Of a stretch of DNA of 64,000 nt, positions 61,304 through 64,000 are shown piece by piece (within the stretch, counting starts at the first letter, position 1; every line of letters begins with the position of its first letter). Position numbers and translations under genes: made by a program. Origin of the DNA: JADGQN01 sp035315185 (GTDB taxonomy: Bacteria > Desulfobacterota > Syntrophorhabdia > Syntrophorhabdales > WCHB1-27). The stretch is taken from assembly GCA_035315185.1 (NCBI GenBank), contig DATFYE010000120.1, positions 42,310 through 106,309 on the forward strand. Reading direction: 5' to 3'. The notes below the pieces were generated by a model, which ran no database searches, had not been told where the DNA came from, and was given only the letters and a program-made list of their open reading frames with translations.

Positions 61304-62208
61304 CGTTTCACCAGGGTCCGCACCGCGCCATGCACAATTACCGCGAGGACCACCACGGGCAGGAAGATAGTGCCCAGCCGATCGATCCAGCTAAAGGTGG
61401 AGTCAGGCCTGGAGGAGAATAGACTCGGTTTAGCCGCTCCCGGAATCATCCGCGCACTTGGGCTCGCACTTTTTCGTTGACCGGGCAGGTGACATTCAAA
61501 ACAGGCAGTGGCTCTGTCGCCCTGCGGCCGCGCTGTGGTGGAGACACGCGGAGGGATCTTCCCCGTCAAATCACGCCAGGATACGTAGCTGAGCGCCTCG
61601 GCGGGACACGCCTCGACGCATTTCGGTTTTCCGTTGCACAGGTCGCATTTGGTCGCCTTATGCGAATCCGGGTCAAAGGAGATCATCTCCCACGGGCAGG
61701 CCTTCAGGCAGATCTTGCAGCCTGTGCACTTGTCCATATTGACCATGCGTGCGCCGGTCGAAGGTGCTACCACAATCGCATCCTCCGGGCAGATGTTGGC
61801 ACAAGGGACAGGGTGAGGACACTGTTTGCAGACGTCCTGGACGACCAGGCCGCTTCCCCAGGCGCCCTGTCCTTCCCGCCACGCAAACAGAGCGTCGGGG
61901 CCGAAGTTGATGTTACGGTCAACCTTAATCCGCGATAGCGTTGGCGCGGCTTTGCCGTCATTAAATTCGGTGCAGGCCAGCTCACAACGGCCGCATCCCA
62001 CACATGTCGCCGGGTCTGCGATCACGATGCCCTGGGCCTTCTCCATAATGATCAGCGGCGTTGATGCACCTCGAGCCAGAAGGGGAGCGAGCGCGGATGC
62101 CCCCACAATTGAAATGCCGCCCAGTTTCAAGATCTGACGACGGGAAAACAGATGGTTCAGACGGGGGGAGCTTTCGGGCGGTTCAAACATGTCGTGATGC
62201 TTATCCAT
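61300..62208 (-). CDS. Tat-exported four-cluster ferredoxin with CxxCH motif and membrane anchor
   Basis: 302 aa from the ATG at 62208; TTG at 62235 or ATG at 62190 are alternatives. A Tat-like signal SRRQILKLGG stands near 22-31. Four [4Fe-4S] cysteine groups follow (starting at about C69, C127, C161 and C188). At about 236-240 is CFECH, a c-type heme site, which is unusual in this DmsB/YdhY-like family. A hydrophobic anchor is at about 280-298. It probably relays electrons between the AOR-family subunit and the cytochrome b. Confidence 0.85.
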   Translation of the reverse strand: MDKHHDMFEPPESSPRLNHLFSRRQILKLGGISIVGASALAPLLARGASTPLIIMEKAQGIVIADPATCVGCGRCELACTEFNDGKAAPTLSRIKVDRNINFGPDALFAWREGQGAWGSGLVVQDVCKQCPHPVPCANICPEDAIVVAPSTGARMVNMDKCTGCKICLKACPWEMISFDPDSHKATKCDLCNGKPKCVEACPAEALSYVSWRDLTGKIPPRVSTTARPQGDRATACFECHLPGQRKSASPSARMIPGAAKPSLFSSRPDSTFSWIDRLGTIFLPVVVLAVIVHGAVRTLVKR

Positions 62209-62322
62209 CGTGTGGGCATTGTTGTGCGTACCCAAGTCGGTACGAATTGTAAATTATAATACTTTCATCTTCTTTGTGCAAGGATGGCACAAGGGTTGCC
62301 ATGCACAGATAGTTATTTGCGC

Positions 62323-63894
62323 TTAGGACTCATGGTTGCCGAGGTACTTCTGTCTCATCTTCACTTTCTCTATCTTACCCGTGGGATTTCTCAGCACCTC
62401 ATCGAAAATGATCCGCCTGGGTCTCTTATACCGGGGTAGGTTTTTCTCAAAAAACTGGAATAATTCTTTTTCTGTCTCGTCGGATTCTGGCACACCGGGT
62501 TTCAGCTTGATCACTGCGGCAACAACCTCACCCAGCCTGCTATCCGGAAGAGCGATTACCCCTACGTCATGTATCTTCGGCTGGGCCTGTATGATCTCTT
62601 CCACTTCCGAAGGATAAATGTTCTCGCCCCCGGAGATTATCAAATCTTTCTTCCGGTCGACGATCCAGTAAAAGCCGTCGCTGTCCATCTTTACCAGGTC
62701 TCCCGTGTACAACCAGCCGTCCTTGATGGTCTCAGCCGTTTTTTCAGGATTTTTGTAGTATTCCTTCATCACGCCGTTTCCTCTAACGAGAAGCTCACCA
62801 ACCCCACCTTGAGGTACCTCTCTTCCTGACTCGTCAACGACCTTCGCTTCCCAGTTGAAACCAGGCACGCCTATCGACCCAGCCTTGTGCTCATTCTCGA
62901 TACCCAGGTGGATGCTTTGAGGCCCTGTGCCCTCAGTAAGTCCATAGTTCTCCTCAAAAAGCATGCTGGGGAATTCCTCTTTCAAATGCTTTACCAGGCT
63001 TGGCGGAACCGGCTGGGCACCGGTCATTACCAGCCTCCAGTGGCTCAAATCATAATTCTCTTTCTTAAGCGTGCCCGTTTCCAGCTCCGTTAGAATATCC
63101 TGAATCCAGGGAACAAGGAGCATGTTGACCGAGGCTTTCTCCTCTTCCATCACCTCAAAAATCGCCTTCGGCGTGATCTTATCGCCCTGGATGACCGCGG
63201 TTGCGCCGAGAATCAGGCTCGACAGCCAGTGTATGAAATCCCCGGTGTGGTAAAGCGGCTTGAGAATTACAAAGATATCGCCTTTTGTCCGAAGACCATG
63301 TACAACCTCTATGATAGCAGCGTGCTCCATGTTGTTATGCGTCAATAGAATGGGCTTCGGGGTACCGGTTGTCCCCGAAGTGAAATAGAGCCCGCACGGA
63401 TCGTGCGGCTCTATCGAGACGTGAATCGGGCCGGGGGAGGATTGGGTGATCATCGTTTCAAGGCCCTCCGCGTCATCGGGCACTTGCCTGCCATTCACTA
63501 TATAGCTGTCTTTGATCAGAGTCCGGCCTCCAGAGCTCCGCACCTTGTCTACGAACTGTTCGTCAACGATGGCTAGCTTGGGTTCAGCTACTTGCACGCA
63601 ATGCCTGAAGTCTTTTTCATTAAATCGGAAGTTAAGAGGAACTACGATTGCTCCTGTTCGAACAATGCCTAGGTATACTTCGAGCCATTTGATTGAGTTC
63701 ATCATCCAGTGCACAACCATATCGCCTTTCCTGATTCCCCGATCTCTTAAGGCATTGGCGATTCTGTTCACCCTGGCGTCGAATTCTTTCCAGGTGATCT
63801 CGGTTCTGAGCCCTTTACTCGGCACACGCTCGATCAGGGCAACCTTATCAGGGTACATTCTCCCGTTTCGCGCAAGCATTTCCGAAAGGTTCAC
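62323..63894 (-). CDS. AMP-forming acyl-CoA synthetase
   Basis: 523 aa, GTG start with AGGAG six bases upstream. The P-loop YFTSGTTGTPKPILLTHNN is at about 170-190, followed by the GYTEG-like NYGLTEGTG motif, the YTGDL hinge and the C-terminal PTGKIEKVKMRQ lysine. The enzyme activates an acid to its CoA thioester through the acyl-adenylate. Substrate (fatty, aromatic or cyclohexane acid) is unknown. It is 87 bp upstream of the polyferredoxin gene on the same strand and could supply or use the acid made by the AOR module. Confidence 0.92.
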   Translation of the reverse strand: MNLSEMLARNGRMYPDKVALIERVPSKGLRTEITWKEFDARVNRIANALRDRGIRKGDMVVHWMMNSIKWLEVYLGIVRTGAIVVPLNFRFNEKDFRHCVQVAEPKLAIVDEQFVDKVRSSGGRTLIKDSYIVNGRQVPDDAEGLETMITQSSPGPIHVSIEPHDPCGLYFTSGTTGTPKPILLTHNNMEHAAIIEVVHGLRTKGDIFVILKPLYHTGDFIHWLSSLILGATAVIQGDKITPKAIFEVMEEEKASVNMLLVPWIQDILTELETGTLKKENYDLSHWRLVMTGAQPVPPSLVKHLKEEFPSMLFEENYGLTEGTGPQSIHLGIENEHKAGSIGVPGFNWEAKVVDESGREVPQGGVGELLVRGNGVMKEYYKNPEKTAETIKDGWLYTGDLVKMDSDGFYWIVDRKKDLIISGGENIYPSEVEEIIQAQPKIHDVGVIALPDSRLGEVVAAVIKLKPGVPESDETEKELFQFFEKNLPRYKRPRRIIFDEVLRNPTGKIEKVKMRQKYLGNHES

Positions 63895-63903
63895 AGACGA
63901 CTC

Positions 63904-64000
63904 CTATGTACTTCGTCGATTTTTCGGGCCCAGGCGCGGATAGATCCTCTCCCGGTAAAGAATAGCCAGAAGTACAGCGTATCCAGCGATGTTTACAGGA
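63904..64000 (-). CDS. C-terminal end of an unidentified protein, probably membrane-bound
   Basis: The frame enters from beyond the window and ends with a TAG at 63904-63906, 9 bp before the acyl-CoA synthetase GTG. The last 31 residues read as a hydrophobic segment (AGYAVLLAILY) followed by a basic tail (RERIYPRLGPKNRRST), the pattern of the last span of an inner-membrane protein. Which family cannot be told. Confidence 0.5.
   Translation of the reverse strand, partial: PVNIAGYAVLLAILYRERIYPRLGPKNRRST

Noticed and set aside
60590..61480. 296-codon open frame antisense to the cytochrome b gene
   Set aside because: The minus strand holds an unambiguous cytochrome b with overlapping operon neighbours.

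Overview
The window looks like chromosomal DNA from an anaerobic Gram-negative bacterium of the deltaproteobacterial type (Syntrophorhabdus/Syntrophobacter-like; this is inference, since no rRNA is present). The evidence is an AhbD-type radical SAM heme synthase beside hemB, two UbiD-family decarboxylases with tripartite tricarboxylate and DASS transporters, an aldehyde:ferredoxin oxidoreductase coupled to a membrane cytochrome b and a polyferredoxin, an outer-membrane porin and two ABC polysaccharide exporters.

Region 1 (1-22 kb), almost all on the minus strand, is a surface-polysaccharide locus. It holds a nonulosonic (sialic/legionaminic-like) acid block (CBS-nucleotidyltransferase, NeuB, NeuC, NeuA, a DegT-like protein, a FemAB-like acyltransferase, three methyltransferases) and a first Wzm/Wzt exporter. 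A CDP-glucose-derived branched 6-deoxyhexose block follows (RfbF, RfbG, a C-methyltransferase, an RfbC-like epimerase, an RmlD-like reductase) with a second Wzm/Wzt exporter. Then come a plus-strand sugar O-methyltransferase and GDP-fucose synthesis (GDP-mannose dehydratase and GDP-fucose synthase).

Region 2 (22-39.5 kb) is mostly housekeeping: a four-gene operon (ParB-like protein, SPL-like radical SAM protein, SDR, DUF4013-like membrane protein), lysE, hemB-ahbD, polA, a methyltransferase, secA, argJ, rlmB, pyrF and a strongly expressed-looking porin. Between 12 and 36 kb nearly every intergenic gap is filled by a short-period repeat (7 or 9 bp units), often as an imperfect palindrome. Different gaps use different words. 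The repeats touch stop codons, ribosome-binding sites and start codons, and after secA a repeat lies between two copies of the 3' end of the gene. This is the most unusual structure in the window.

Region 3 (39.66-52.37 kb) looks like an integrated catabolic island. It is bounded on the left by a 5' half of a tRNA-Leu gene with its own promoter, and on the right by an intact tRNA-Leu(CAA) with a decayed tyrosine recombinase just upstream. Its cargo is a nitroreductase, an MFS permease, a cupin, TctA/B/C, two UbiD decarboxylases, a DASS permease and a broken TIGR04076-like gene. This suggests uptake and decarboxylation of an aromatic or related carboxylate. The repeats of region 2 are absent here.

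Region 4 (52.4-64 kb) carries a TVP38-like membrane protein, a GT2 glycosyltransferase, a TMTC-like membrane/TPR protein, a LivK-like binding protein, a Ydh-like AOR/cytochrome b/polyferredoxin module with an unrecognised 195-aa partner, an acyl-CoA synthetase, and the end of a further gene cut by the window edge. Start codons were re-chosen where ribosome-binding sites or neighbouring stops favoured another position.
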